Shown: positions 42,928-51,419 of the stretch, piece after piece
Layout of the letters: the number at the start of each line of letters is the position of its first letter
How positions within the stretch are numbered: the first letter of the stretch is position 1
Source: Aequoribacter sp049615385
Lineage (GTDB): Bacteria; Pseudomonadota; Gammaproteobacteria; Pseudomonadales; Halieaceae
NCBI RefSeq assembly: GCF_049615385.1
Contig: NZ_JBMZFL010000008.1
DNA length: 64,000 nt
Reading direction: 5' to 3' (one strand)
Position numbers and translations under genes: made by a program
The notes under the pieces: model-generated
Databases searched by the model: none
Told to the model about the DNA's origin: nothing
The model's input: only the letters and a program-made list of their open reading frames with translations

Positions 42928-43698
42928 GTGTTGCGTTTACTAATTTTACTAGGCCTGCTTGGAGCGGCTGGTTGGAGTCACGCAGACGAGAAACCGCGCG
43001 CGGTATTGTCTATCGAAGATCTGCTGATCGCGCCCAAGCAATTTACTTTAAGTCCGCGTTTTAGTTTCAGCACGGATCAGCTGAGTCGTACTGGTGTGTC
43101 TGCACGCACCTACAGCAACAGCTTGAACGTGAATTATGGTCTTAACAAGAACATCGCACTCAGCTGGCAGTACTCAAGCCAGCGATCGGTGCAAAACGAG
43201 GCCCATTTTGGTGCCAGTACACAAGCCCTAGGCCTGCGCTGGCGTATTCCAACGCAAGGCGCTTGGCAGTGGAATGTCTCGGCGTATCGAGAAATTCACG
43301 CCTCGCACACTGTGTCTGGGCTGGAGTGGGCTCGTCCCGCTTCCAATATCAGTATCCAAACCTATCGGTTTATCGATCCCTTGGTTCTCTCTACTAGCCT
43401 TAGCTATCACACCGCAAGTCGGTGGCGTGTTGGGGGGGACTTGAGTCCTCAATCGAAATACATGCAATGGAATGTGGCGATGGACTTCGCTGTGAACCGC
43501 TTGGTGGGCTTGTATACCGCGTACCAAATGTCGGTTGCGGTGACTGGTCACTCCGGTGAGCCCTCTGTTCGGCAGCGACTGAATTTAGGTGGATCTTATC
43601 GAATAAGCGGTGATACATCGGTGGCCCTAACCTTGGGCTTTGGGCTTGCCGAAGCGTCCCCCGCAACCTTATCTGTTCAGGGGCGCTATAGGTTTTAG
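42928..43698 (+). CDS. Outer-membrane beta-barrel protein of unknown family (C39 cassette gene 1)
   Basis: A 256-residue protein with a signal peptide (about 1-19, ending SHA) and alternating hydrophobic/polar strands. It ends VQGRYRF, with the terminal aromatic residue recognised by the BAM machinery. Strand-like repeats such as NYGLNKNIALSWQYSS and QRLNLGGSYRISGDTSVALTLGFGL support about 10-12 strands. No specific family was recognised. The start is GTG (42928) or TTG (42931) just after AAGGAGGG. It is the first of four same-strand genes ending with the C39 peptidase. Confidence 0.75.
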   Translation: MLRLLILLGLLGAAGWSHADEKPRAVLSIEDLLIAPKQFTLSPRFSFSTDQLSRTGVSARTYSNSLNVNYGLNKNIALSWQYSSQRSVQNEAHFGASTQALGLRWRIPTQGAWQWNVSAYREIHASHTVSGLEWARPASNISIQTYRFIDPLVLSTSLSYHTASRWRVGGDLSPQSKYMQWNVAMDFAVNRLVGLYTAYQMSVAVTGHSGEPSVRQRLNLGGSYRISGDTSVALTLGFGLAEASPATLSVQGRYRF

Positions 43699-43758
43699 CC
43701 TTCTGCAGATCACGCCAGCATGAGGCTGGGTAACTTTCAAAGGAATGAGGAAATATGT

Positions 43759-44211
43759 ATGAAAAAATTAGTAACGAAATCGCTTGGCGCGGCCTTGCTC
43801 AGTGCTTGTGTGGGTACAGTCACCGCGGCGCCAATTCCTGCCGATGATGTCAGTGCGCTGTTCGGTACGGATTTACAAAACCCGAATGTAGCGCCACTGT
43901 CACAAGTCACCATGCAAGAAACCAAGGGCGAATTTCTGCAGCTCATGGGATTTGTCTTGGCGGTCGCCGCGGTAGATTTAGCGATAACGGCGGTTGTTTG
44001 GGGCAGCTTTTCTGAGGTCGCCGAGGTTGAGGGGAAGGTCAAGCAAGATGATGTTATTATCCAAGACTCCGCCGGCGCCGAGAAAATATCAGGTACAAGT
44101 CGGCCCAGCGCCCCCACCACCGATGTGACAAAAACCCACGACAATTACACGAATCCTATCGAAGATATGAAATCTTGTGACACGTTTTGCGTGGAAACTC
44201 ACGGTATATGA
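43759..44211 (+). CDS. Small exported protein with double-glycine-like motif (C39 cassette gene 2)
   Basis: A 150-residue protein of unknown family. A Sec signal (about 1-24) is followed by a short polar stretch, then LSQVTMQETKGE (residues 47-58), then a hydrophobic segment (59-82), a charged Gly/Ala/Ser/Thr-rich tail and a terminal CDTFC (140-144). The LS..xM..T.G- pattern resembles the leader that C39 peptidases cut, except that the last Gly-Gly reads Gly-Glu. Cleavage would release a peptide beginning with the hydrophobic segment. AATGAGG lies eight bases before the ATG. A strong terminator follows. Confidence 0.72.
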   Translation: MKKLVTKSLGAALLSACVGTVTAAPIPADDVSALFGTDLQNPNVAPLSQVTMQETKGEFLQLMGFVLAVAAVDLAITAVVWGSFSEVAEVEGKVKQDDVIIQDSAGAEKISGTSRPSAPTTDVTKTHDNYTNPIEDMKSCDTFCVETHGI

Positions 44212-44222
44212 GTTAGCATTGG

Positions 44223-44249
44223 AAAGGCACCTTCGGGTGCCTTTGTTTT
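44223..44249 (+). terminator. UUCG-loop intrinsic terminator inside the C39 cassette
   Basis: AAAGGCACC-TTCG-GGTGCCTTT forms a nine-pair stem with a stable UUCG tetraloop (44223-44244), followed by GTTTTA. It sits between gene 2 and gene 3. Partial termination here would give much more transcript for the small exported protein than for the membrane protein and peptidase. Confidence 0.85.
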
Positions 44250-44266
44250 AGAGAAAGGAGTTGAGA

Positions 44267-44509
44267 ATGAAAAAAGTTATTGTTGGACCTTCTCGTGTCA
44301 GTTTTTTAGGGGTGGTTATCTTAGCCTGGGCTTTGTGCATGGTGCCAGGTTTAGCGTGGGTGGTTTGGAGTAGTGTCGGCGTGGGTGCTGAGCAAAGTCT
44401 GGCGCCTCAAATGCAGTATTTACTGTTTTGGTTTGTGGCAAGTCTGGTCTACGGTGTTGTTATTGCAAGCCTGGTTTGGTTTGACGGCCGCTTGCTGTCT
44501 GAGGAATAG
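44267..44509 (+). CDS. Small two-helix membrane protein (C39 cassette gene 3)
   Basis: An 80-residue protein with two transmembrane helices (about residues 11-35 and 49-70), a basic N-terminus and an acidic C-terminal tail. The ATG at 44267 is six bases after AAAGGAG; a TTG two codons earlier is in frame but poorly placed. No family was recognised. Position between the exported protein and the peptidase suggests an inner-membrane partner, an immunity protein or a chaperone; none can be chosen from sequence. Confidence 0.68.
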   Translation: MKKVIVGPSRVSFLGVVILAWALCMVPGLAWVVWSSVGVGAEQSLAPQMQYLLFWFVASLVYGVVIASLVWFDGRLLSEE

Positions 44510-44517
44510 GTTCATCT

Positions 44518-45048
44518 ATGCCCAAACTGATTGCCGCGTTGACTTTGAGTCTTATGTGCTCGCAGGTCCTCGCTTTGACGAGTTGGGTTGAGCAGCGGGA
44601 TCAGGGCGTCGTGAAACAACAGCGCGACTACTCTTGCGGTGCGGCAGCTGTGGCGACCTTGCTGACCTATCATTGGGGGCGAGAGGTCAGCGAATCCGAT
44701 GTTCTGAACGCCTGGTTAGCGCAATTCAGCCAAGCAGAGCTCAGTTTGCAGACGTTCGTGGATGAGGGTTTTAGTCTGTGGCACATCGCCGTGATGGGAG
44801 CGCCATTAGGGTATGATGCTCAGGGGTTACAGGTGCCCATAGCATCCTTGGCCGCATTAAAACAACCTCTGTTGATCTACGTAGAACCCTTCGGGCAGCC
44901 GCACTTTACGCTGGTAACAGAAGGTTCGGAGCGGGGCGTTTGGCTGTCGGATCCGTCGTGGGGGCGAGTCCACATCGGCTTTTCGGAGTTGCGGGACTGG
45001 GTGGATGGTGAGGTCGTAAAGGCCCTCTGGTTAAAGCCTGCCGCCTGA
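44518..45048 (+). CDS. Exported C39-family cysteine peptidase (C39 cassette gene 4)
   Basis: A 176-residue papain-like peptidase. A signal peptide (about 1-19) is followed by QQRDYSCGAAAVATLLTYHW with the expected nucleophile Cys40, then His129 in QPHFTLVTE and Asp145 in WLSDPSWG, a complete C39 triad. Unlike bacteriocin exporters it has no ABC transporter attached, so it should act in the periplasm. FapD of the Pseudomonas Fap amyloid system is a comparable free-standing C39 protein. It starts eight bases after gene 3, and its TGA stop lies in the loop of the hairpin that follows. Confidence 0.88.
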   Translation: MPKLIAALTLSLMCSQVLALTSWVEQRDQGVVKQQRDYSCGAAAVATLLTYHWGREVSESDVLNAWLAQFSQAELSLQTFVDEGFSLWHIAVMGAPLGYDAQGLQVPIASLAALKQPLLIYVEPFGQPHFTLVTEGSERGVWLSDPSWGRVHIGFSELRDWVDGEVVKALWLKPAA

Positions 45049-45058
45049 GGCGGCAGGC
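45036..45058. terminator. Ten-pair hairpin between the C39 peptidase and M16 protease genes
   Basis: GCCTGCCGCC-TGA-GGCGGCAGGC is a perfect inverted repeat; the three-base loop is the peptidase stop codon. There is no U-run on the plus strand and only UUU on the minus strand. It may act as a weak bidirectional terminator or an mRNA-end stabiliser between these convergent genes. Confidence 0.55.
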
Positions 45059-45067
45059 GACGCGTCC

Positions 45068-47995
45068 TTATATTTTGTTGAGTTGAAGCCCGAGTTCCGA
45101 GATTAACGTTGCCTCTTTGCTGTCTGTGCCTTTGGGTGCAATCACTGCAATCGAAGCGTCGGCAGGCGCTAGGTACTGCTGTGCGACGCGCAGTATGTCA
45201 TCGCGTGTGCAGTTCAGAACAGCGCGGCGGAAGGCTTCTTTGTCAGCGTGACTGCGTTCAAATAACCGGTTGTGAAAATGTTGTTTGCAGGCGCCAGCTG
45301 GCGATGCCGGTTTGTCCAAAGCGGCAATGACACCCAATACTGACTCATCGAGCGCTTCGTCACTGAATGTGTTGGACAGCAACCATATAATTGACGCATC
45401 GAAGTCGTTTAACGTTTCCGCGAAACGAGGATCTCGGTACGAATAAAACCGAAAGACGCCGGTCCCGCCATCTTGCGAGGCACCGCCGCCGTAGGCGCCA
45501 CCTTGTTCGCGTATGGCTCGGTGTAAAAAGCCATTACGCAGCAGGCCACCTAGTACGGTAAGTGCAGGTGCATCGGGGTGGTCTGAGCTGACCGTCGCGT
45601 AGGCTTTGGCGCAAAAATATACCTGTGTATCCGCAAGCCAAAGTTGTTTGGTGCTTGCGGTATCAAACGGCGATGATTGTAGCGGGGTTATCGCCTGAGG
45701 TTTACCCAGTTGGGCGTGGGGAGCTGATGCCAGCAGTGAATCCAAGGCCTGCTCTTCACCAATCAGCAGACTTTGCCATTCGCCAGTGCGCACGTTTTGG
45801 TGCAGTTTAGTCAGCTCATGTGCAAAGGCTTCGAGATCATTATTGCTGTCTAAGCGTTTGTTTAACTCTTTTAGGTAGGCAATGGCGGGCAGTCCGCCAA
45901 GGCTGTCTTGTACCGTTGCGAGCGGAGTATGCGCGGCCGCTGCGGCACTCATGGCCAGGCTGTGTCCGTTGCCGGTAATCGCATTCACGCGTCGTTGCGT
46001 TCTTTGGCTGACCAGTTCGCGCAAGCGCTTTAGCTCATCAAAACGCGGTGAATTCAGGGTGTCTTGTAATAACTCGAGCTGTTGCTCGCCTTTGTCAATC
46101 AGCGCTTTTGATGACAACGCGAAGTAGCCGTCGAGCGTGTCAGCCTGAGTTTTAGTGCTGCGAATCATGGCGTGTGCGTGAATGCCGCCAACCGCAGCAG
46201 ACTGACGTTTTTGAACGTCTAAATAGGATTGTGCGCCAAGGCCGACTTCCGTTAAAAAATCCGCATACAGAGGCAGTAGCTGCAGCTCCTGCGCGTTTAG
46301 TTGGGCGAGACGAGCGACGACTTCTCTATAAATTAAGCCATTAGTCCCAGCGGGACATAAGGTGTACGCCGCGTCCTCGCCAACTCTGTGGGTCGGTTCG
46401 TGTAGGTGTTCGGCGACGTCATTTTTTGTCACTTTGGGCAATATGGAACTGTCATCTTGTGAGTTTTGCCTCTCTTGCAGGGCCTCGCTTTGCTTCACCA
46501 AAGCCCGCAAATCGTCCTCTGACAGGGTATTTTTTACAGCTTGGAGTTTGTCTTTCTCGGCTTGGATCTTCGCTGCTGACAATTCGGTATCTGGCTTCAA
46601 TACCAATGTGACGCGGTGCTTGTTATGGAGCAAGCGTTCGCGAATAAGATTTTGGACGTAGCCAGGGGACTTTATGTTTTCTTTGAGTTGCGCCAAGGCA
46701 GGTTCAAGATTCAGTACTTTTACTGGGTCAGCATAATGTGTAGCGGCACTAAGACCCTGCAGTATCAAATTCAGGCCATAGGGCATGCCGTCGCCGGTGA
46801 TTTCGCGCTGATGCAACTCAAGCTGATGCAACACGGCTTCGATGTCCTCGTCGCTGAATCCCGCGTTGGCGCATTCCTCAAGCACGCCTAAAACCAGTTG
46901 TTCGGCGGCCTCTAGATGTTCTGGCTCGCTTCCGGCGATACCACAACAAAAAACCATTTCGCGCATAGAGTCTTCCAGGCCGCAAAGCGGCGAGGGAGAG
47001 TTCCCGAGGCTGCTGGTTTCGAGCTTCGCCATGAGTGGTGAAGCGCTATTTTCGAGCAATAAATTCGTGATGAGATGAGCTTCGAGTTGGGCCATTAGGT
47101 CTTGGCTCTCACCCAGTTTCCAGCCCATAACAATGTGTGTTTTGCCACTGAGATCGTCTGAGTCATCTAAGCAATAAGAATGTTCGACGCGTTTGGCCTG
47201 TTCAAAGGGTGTTGCCAGTTCAACCTCGATACGAGCGTCGGAGCGATCGAAGCGGTGCAAGGCCCACTCTTCAAAGCGCCGCTGGTGATAATCGGCTGGC
47301 ATGTTGCCAAAGGTCATAAAAATCGCATTGCTGGGGTGGTAATGGGTTTGATAGAAGGCCTTAAGCTGATCGTAGGTCAAATCGGTGATGCACTCAGGGT
47401 CTCCGCCGCTGTTGTAGTGATAGGTGTTATCGAACAACTCGCCCGATAGCGTTTGCCACAGAGTACTATTCACCGAACTCATGGCGCCCTTCATCTCGTT
47501 AAAGACCACACCTTTGTACACTAGGTCTGAGTTCAGGTCCTCGCTATATTCAAGCTCTATTCGGTGTCCTTCTTGCGCGAAATCCAAAGGGTCGAGATTT
47601 GAGAAAAATACCGCATCGAGATATACCTGAAGCAGGTTTTCGAAGTCTTTGGGCGTTTGACTGGCAAAGGGGTAGGCGGTCCAATCTGAGCTGGTAAACG
47701 CGTTCATAAAGGTGTTTAGCGAACGCCGCAACATCATAAAGAACGGGTCGCGCACTGGATATTTCTCGCTACCACACAGGGCGGTGTGCTCTAGGATGTG
47801 AGCCACGCCAGTCGAGTCTTGTGGGACTGTTCGAAGTGCCACGAGAAAGACATTCTCATCATTATTGTTCGCTAAATGGTAGTGCTCGGCGCCTGTGACT
47901 TTGTGGCGGAAATGCCCCACGGTGATATCCAGCGAGGGTATGTGCTGGGTGTTAAGATGTTCAAAGGTTTCGTAGTGGGGTAGTACCTGCGTCAT
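45068..47995 (-). CDS. M16C zinc metalloprotease, presequence-protease (PreP) type
   Basis: A 975-residue insulinase-family peptidase. The inverted zinc motif HILEH is at residues 66-70, followed by TALCGSEKYPVRDPFFMMLRR and ASSDWTAYPFAS-type PreP segments (read here TSSDWTAYPFASQTPKDF). Four homologous domains form a closed chamber that degrades short unstructured peptides in the family. No signal peptide is present, so it is expected to be cytosolic. The ATG at 47995 is preceded by AAAGGAGAACTCA; a longer frame would extend into the next gene. Confidence 0.92.
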   Translation of the reverse strand: MTQVLPHYETFEHLNTQHIPSLDITVGHFRHKVTGAEHYHLANNNDENVFLVALRTVPQDSTGVAHILEHTALCGSEKYPVRDPFFMMLRRSLNTFMNAFTSSDWTAYPFASQTPKDFENLLQVYLDAVFFSNLDPLDFAQEGHRIELEYSEDLNSDLVYKGVVFNEMKGAMSSVNSTLWQTLSGELFDNTYHYNSGGDPECITDLTYDQLKAFYQTHYHPSNAIFMTFGNMPADYHQRRFEEWALHRFDRSDARIEVELATPFEQAKRVEHSYCLDDSDDLSGKTHIVMGWKLGESQDLMAQLEAHLITNLLLENSASPLMAKLETSSLGNSPSPLCGLEDSMREMVFCCGIAGSEPEHLEAAEQLVLGVLEECANAGFSDEDIEAVLHQLELHQREITGDGMPYGLNLILQGLSAATHYADPVKVLNLEPALAQLKENIKSPGYVQNLIRERLLHNKHRVTLVLKPDTELSAAKIQAEKDKLQAVKNTLSEDDLRALVKQSEALQERQNSQDDSSILPKVTKNDVAEHLHEPTHRVGEDAAYTLCPAGTNGLIYREVVARLAQLNAQELQLLPLYADFLTEVGLGAQSYLDVQKRQSAAVGGIHAHAMIRSTKTQADTLDGYFALSSKALIDKGEQQLELLQDTLNSPRFDELKRLRELVSQRTQRRVNAITGNGHSLAMSAAAAAHTPLATVQDSLGGLPAIAYLKELNKRLDSNNDLEAFAHELTKLHQNVRTGEWQSLLIGEEQALDSLLASAPHAQLGKPQAITPLQSSPFDTASTKQLWLADTQVYFCAKAYATVSSDHPDAPALTVLGGLLRNGFLHRAIREQGGAYGGGASQDGGTGVFRFYSYRDPRFAETLNDFDASIIWLLSNTFSDEALDESVLGVIAALDKPASPAGACKQHFHNRLFERSHADKEAFRRAVLNCTRDDILRVAQQYLAPADASIAVIAPKGTDSKEATLISELGLQLNKI

Positions 47996-48032
47996 TGAGT
48001 TCTCCTTTAAGCGCGCCCAGAGTATAGCGTTA

Positions 48033-48821
48033 TTAGGGCTCCGTAGGGAGGAACTTGGGGCGTTCAGGCAGAATTTCAAGTTGATAGCGCCAGGGCCAGC
48101 GTTTTCCTGTAAACCAGACACTATCTTTCGTGGGGTCATAGCCAATACCATTTAACACATCGGTGTTGGGCAAGCGCTCTTTCCTAGGTAGCAATCCTTC
48201 AAGGTTTAGTGATGCTACCACCTCTCCCGATTGCGGGTTGATTACAACAACACGATCTTCGTACCAGATATTGGCCCACACCAGTCCGTCGATATACTCG
48301 AGTTCGTTCAGGCGTTTGATGCGGCGACCCTCTTCGGTCACCGTGATACTGCGAATGGGTTTAATACCCTCTGGGGTATAGAATGTGAGGGAATCACTGC
48401 CGTTGCTAATAATGAGATTAGTCCCATCGTTGGTGATTCCCCAGGCTTCCCCAATAATCCGAAACTGCTCAATCACCTGCAGCGTTTCTCGATCTCGGAC
48501 GAAGCCAGTGCCAGAGCGCCAGGTCAATTGATAAAGTACATTCCCCAGCACGGTGACGCCTTCGCCGAAATATCGAGCGGGTAAGGACTCTTGCGCTATC
48601 GTATTGCCAGTGCTTGGGTTGATCTTGGCGACATACGAACTCCCGTAGCCACCCGTGCCCAAATAGAGATGGGATTGGTCAAAGGCTAAACCTTGAACAA
48701 AAGCGTCACGGTCTTGGCTTTGCTTGTCAACAATTTGGAATGAAAGCTGTGTTACGGGTTGCGCAATGGTTATGTATGGCGCAAAAAATAACAGAACCCA
48801 AAAGCGTAGGATGAGTTTCAT
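48033..48821 (-). CDS. Glutaminyl-peptide cyclotransferase, beta-propeller type
   Basis: A 262-residue exported enzyme of the plant/bacterial glutaminyl cyclase family, which makes N-terminal pyroglutamate. A signal peptide (about 1-20) precedes the five-bladed propeller motifs AFVQGLAFD, YLGTGGYGSSYVAKINP, YFGEGVTVLGNVLYQLTWRSG, EAWGITNDGTNLIISNGSDSL, LNELEYIDGLVWANIW and VLNGIGYDPTKDSVWFTGKRWPW. Its ATG overlaps the mnmC stop by four bases, so the two are coupled although the functions look unrelated. Confidence 0.9.
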   Translation of the reverse strand: MKLILRFWVLLFFAPYITIAQPVTQLSFQIVDKQSQDRDAFVQGLAFDQSHLYLGTGGYGSSYVAKINPSTGNTIAQESLPARYFGEGVTVLGNVLYQLTWRSGTGFVRDRETLQVIEQFRIIGEAWGITNDGTNLIISNGSDSLTFYTPEGIKPIRSITVTEEGRRIKRLNELEYIDGLVWANIWYEDRVVVINPQSGEVVASLNLEGLLPRKERLPNTDVLNGIGYDPTKDSVWFTGKRWPWRYQLEILPERPKFLPTEP

Positions 48822-50779
48822 GAGCGCTTTTTCAACTGGCGAATGCCGAATCGCGCCGGCGATAGAGCTCTGATGAGCTCGTTGGCAATTGGCAAGGGCT
48901 CTTGATTTAGCAATGACGCCAAGAGCTCGCCGGCCAATGGTCCATAAGTCAGGCCTCTTGAGCCAAGACCGGTCAGTACAAATATCCCCGGTTCCATTGG
49001 ACAGGCCTCGGGGATGATTCTCTTGCCATCAAATTGAAGAGACTGATAAAGATCTTGCATGGCATCGTTATTGGGCACTGGGCCTACGATTGGAAGGTAA
49101 TCGGGCGTTGTGCATCGAAATGCAACGCGATGCCCCAAAACTTGCCTATCTTTGATTGCTAGGAAGGCATCGAGTTTTGCCAAATTCTCTTGGTCACTTG
49201 AGGAGCGAGGGCTCGTGTCTGCATCATCTAAATCAAAGGTGGCTCCGATGCAGTGTTGTCCCCCGACCGCGGGTGCAATGTAACCCTCATTGCATAAAGC
49301 TGATTTAATTGTGTTGATCGCCGGTATTTGTGTGGTTTGGCCTCGAATCGCTTTGGTGGGCAATAGTGTGTTGGTAATCAAATCTTTGGTGCCGGTGCCC
49401 GCTGCAAACACAACGCAATCGGCAATTACATTGTGCGAGTTACATTTGATGTGCAGGCCCGAATCGGTCGAGGCGAGGCTTTCGAATCCGTCTTTGATCA
49501 GTTCGATGTTGGGGTGCGAGAGCAGGGCTTGGCATAATGGCTTTGGCGCTATCCACCCCGATTGAGGGAAGTGCAGCATGGGTTGCGATAGCGCAAGCCC
49601 CGAAATGTTTCGCGCTTCATGCTCATCGACGATGCGAGCGAGATTGGGCAACTTATTTACGTTCAGTGCGAGTTCTGAGTCTGTGTCTCGCGGGAAGGTG
49701 TGTAGCATACCGCATAGACTGGCATCGACACCCTCTTGCAGCACCTTGTGCGACAGCAAATCACGGTACAGTTGCGTGGCGTAGCGAAAAGCGAGCACGC
49801 CAAAATCTCCTAAAGGAGCATGACGTTTTGGGATACGGCAGTAAACAACGCCTTGTGCATTACCCGATGCCTGGGTTGCAATGCCCTCAGGGTCGATAAC
49901 GCTGACCTTGATACCCCGGTTTGCGAGTGCGTAGGCTGCAAAACCGCCAGCAAGTCCTGCGCCAATAACCGCGACATGCTCAGGCCTGGCGCTTGCGGTC
50001 GAACTCTTGTGCCAAGGTGTTGCGTTAATCTTGAAGTGCTTGCTGTCGCGATGCTTTACCGCGAATAGCTGTTCGCGCTTGCGACCGAACCCCGTTTTCT
50101 TGTGGATGTTGAACCCTCTTTCACGCAGGGGTGTTTTGACCTTGCCCGCAACGCTAAATGTTGACGCAGTGCACCCCTTGGGCGAGCAATGCGCAATATT
50201 ATCTAAGACTTGATCCGACCACATGGATGAGTTTTTGCTGGGTGCGAAACCATCGAGGTACCAAGCGTCGACCCTCAGGTCTTGCTCGGCCCAGCGTGTG
50301 GTCGCCCACGCTACATCACCAAACCACAAATCCAGGGTAATGTTGCCGTCCAAAAACGCCAGCCTGTGGGTGCCAGGGATGGCGTCGGGGTATCGCGCTA
50401 AAAGGCTGTGTTTTATGTCGTTAAGCTCTGGCCAGTGAGACAAGGCACGATCTAAATCGGTCGCGTTCATGGGAAAGCCCTCAACCGAGATAAAATGAAG
50501 CTTGGGCTTTGGTTCGGGAGCCGCACACCAAGCTTGCACAGTGACGCAAAAATTGAGTCCGGACCCAAACCCTAGCTCGCCGATCACAAACCGGTCGCAT
50601 GTTGACTGGCTCCAGCGTGACGGTATGTCATTTCCGAGCAAATATACGTGACGTGCCTCCGCTAGGCCTTGCCCCGGATTAAAGTAGATGTCGTCGAAGT
50701 TTCTCGAAATGGGGGTGTCATCTTTCCAGTCAATTTCGGCGCTGGGTAAGGCTTGCCATAGCGGACTTGAATGTGACAC
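48818..50779 (-). CDS. mnmC: Bifunctional tRNA wobble-uridine enzyme MnmC
   Basis: Finishes mnm5s2U34 in tRNA. The C-terminal FAD domain removes the carboxymethyl group from cmnm5U and the N-terminal methyltransferase then methylates nm5U. The 653 residues show DDTPISRNFDDIYFNP and ELGFGSGLNFCVTV (AdoMet loop), DAWYLDGFAPSKNSSMW, then the FAD motif HVAVIGAGLAGGFAAYALA near residue 270. Both domains are complete. The start is a GTG at 50779 after AAGGGAT. Confidence 0.94.
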   Translation of the reverse strand: MSHSSPLWQALPSAEIDWKDDTPISRNFDDIYFNPGQGLAEARHVYLLGNDIPSRWSQSTCDRFVIGELGFGSGLNFCVTVQAWCAAPEPKPKLHFISVEGFPMNATDLDRALSHWPELNDIKHSLLARYPDAIPGTHRLAFLDGNITLDLWFGDVAWATTRWAEQDLRVDAWYLDGFAPSKNSSMWSDQVLDNIAHCSPKGCTASTFSVAGKVKTPLRERGFNIHKKTGFGRKREQLFAVKHRDSKHFKINATPWHKSSTASARPEHVAVIGAGLAGGFAAYALANRGIKVSVIDPEGIATQASGNAQGVVYCRIPKRHAPLGDFGVLAFRYATQLYRDLLSHKVLQEGVDASLCGMLHTFPRDTDSELALNVNKLPNLARIVDEHEARNISGLALSQPMLHFPQSGWIAPKPLCQALLSHPNIELIKDGFESLASTDSGLHIKCNSHNVIADCVVFAAGTGTKDLITNTLLPTKAIRGQTTQIPAINTIKSALCNEGYIAPAVGGQHCIGATFDLDDADTSPRSSSDQENLAKLDAFLAIKDRQVLGHRVAFRCTTPDYLPIVGPVPNNDAMQDLYQSLQFDGKRIIPEACPMEPGIFVLTGLGSRGLTYGPLAGELLASLLNQEPLPIANELIRALSPARFGIRQLKKRS

Positions 50780-50867
50780 TCAGTAATCCCTTAATTTTTG
50801 TTGGTTGGTTCTAGCCATCATGCTTTTGGCTCGATAAACTCTCGCGGATATCTACAAGGTGGCTATT

Positions 50868-51371
50868 ATGGCGCAATCAAACGCAACAATCTCGAATAAA
50901 CAGTTTATAACGATGTCGGTGAATCTGATTCACAAGGCATTAATCGAACCCACTAGGACTCACTCAAAAAATCTCTATAAGGGTTTATTAGCAGGTGAAC
51001 GGCGCGCGGTCACAACGGTGAAAATGGAAGATGGATCCACCGTGCGATTCGATATCGCCATAGATACCAGAGAATATCGCGGAAAATTAAATTACTCGAT
51101 GTTTCGCGACGGCGTAACCTTGCTGTTGGCAAACTTTGTCGAAACTATGAAGTCTGAGAAAGAGCCAGCGATTTTTCGGGCCGAGGGCGAAGAGCACAAG
51201 ATGTTGTTTGGTGTCACTGCGCCGAGCATTCAGGGTGAGGTTTTAAACGTAATGGCTTTATCCGCAGAGGTCTCGCCTTCATCAGCGGAGATCTTGCTGA
51301 AACTACTGTACTTGCCGCCCGACCAGTTTGTGCAAAATGCCGATACCAGTGCGGGTGTGCTGGGAGCTTAA
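50868..51371 (+). CDS. Conserved-looking hypothetical protein
   Basis: A 167-residue soluble protein with no signal peptide or membrane helix and no family that I recognise. A Ser/Thr/Asn-rich N-terminus is followed by a basic stretch (NLYKGLLAGERRAVTTVKMEDGSTVRFDIAID) and an alpha/beta-looking remainder. The ATG at 50868 has AAGGTGG five bases upstream; a GTG three codons earlier is in frame. It diverges from mnmC and ends in a hairpin. Codon use looks like that of its neighbours. Confidence 0.72.
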   Translation: MAQSNATISNKQFITMSVNLIHKALIEPTRTHSKNLYKGLLAGERRAVTTVKMEDGSTVRFDIAIDTREYRGKLNYSMFRDGVTLLLANFVETMKSEKEPAIFRAEGEEHKMLFGVTAPSIQGEVLNVMALSAEVSPSSAEILLKLLYLPPDQFVQNADTSAGVLGA

Positions 51372-51382
51372 TATGCTCCCAG
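51360..51382 (+). terminator. Hairpin at the end of the hypothetical gene
   Basis: CTGGGAGC-TTAATAT-GCTCCCAG is a perfect eight-pair stem whose loop contains the gene's TAA stop. Only GTTTG follows, so it is a weak or Rho-assisted terminator at best. The MaoC gene converges from the other side. Confidence 0.5.
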
Positions 51383-51419
51383 GTTTGCCAGATAGTTCGG
51401 TCAATCGGCGCGTGCGATT

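Noticed and set aside
47996..48151. 52-codon N-terminal extension of the M16 protease
   Set aside because: It runs through the end of the glutaminyl cyclase gene; AAAGGAG precedes the internal ATG at 47995.
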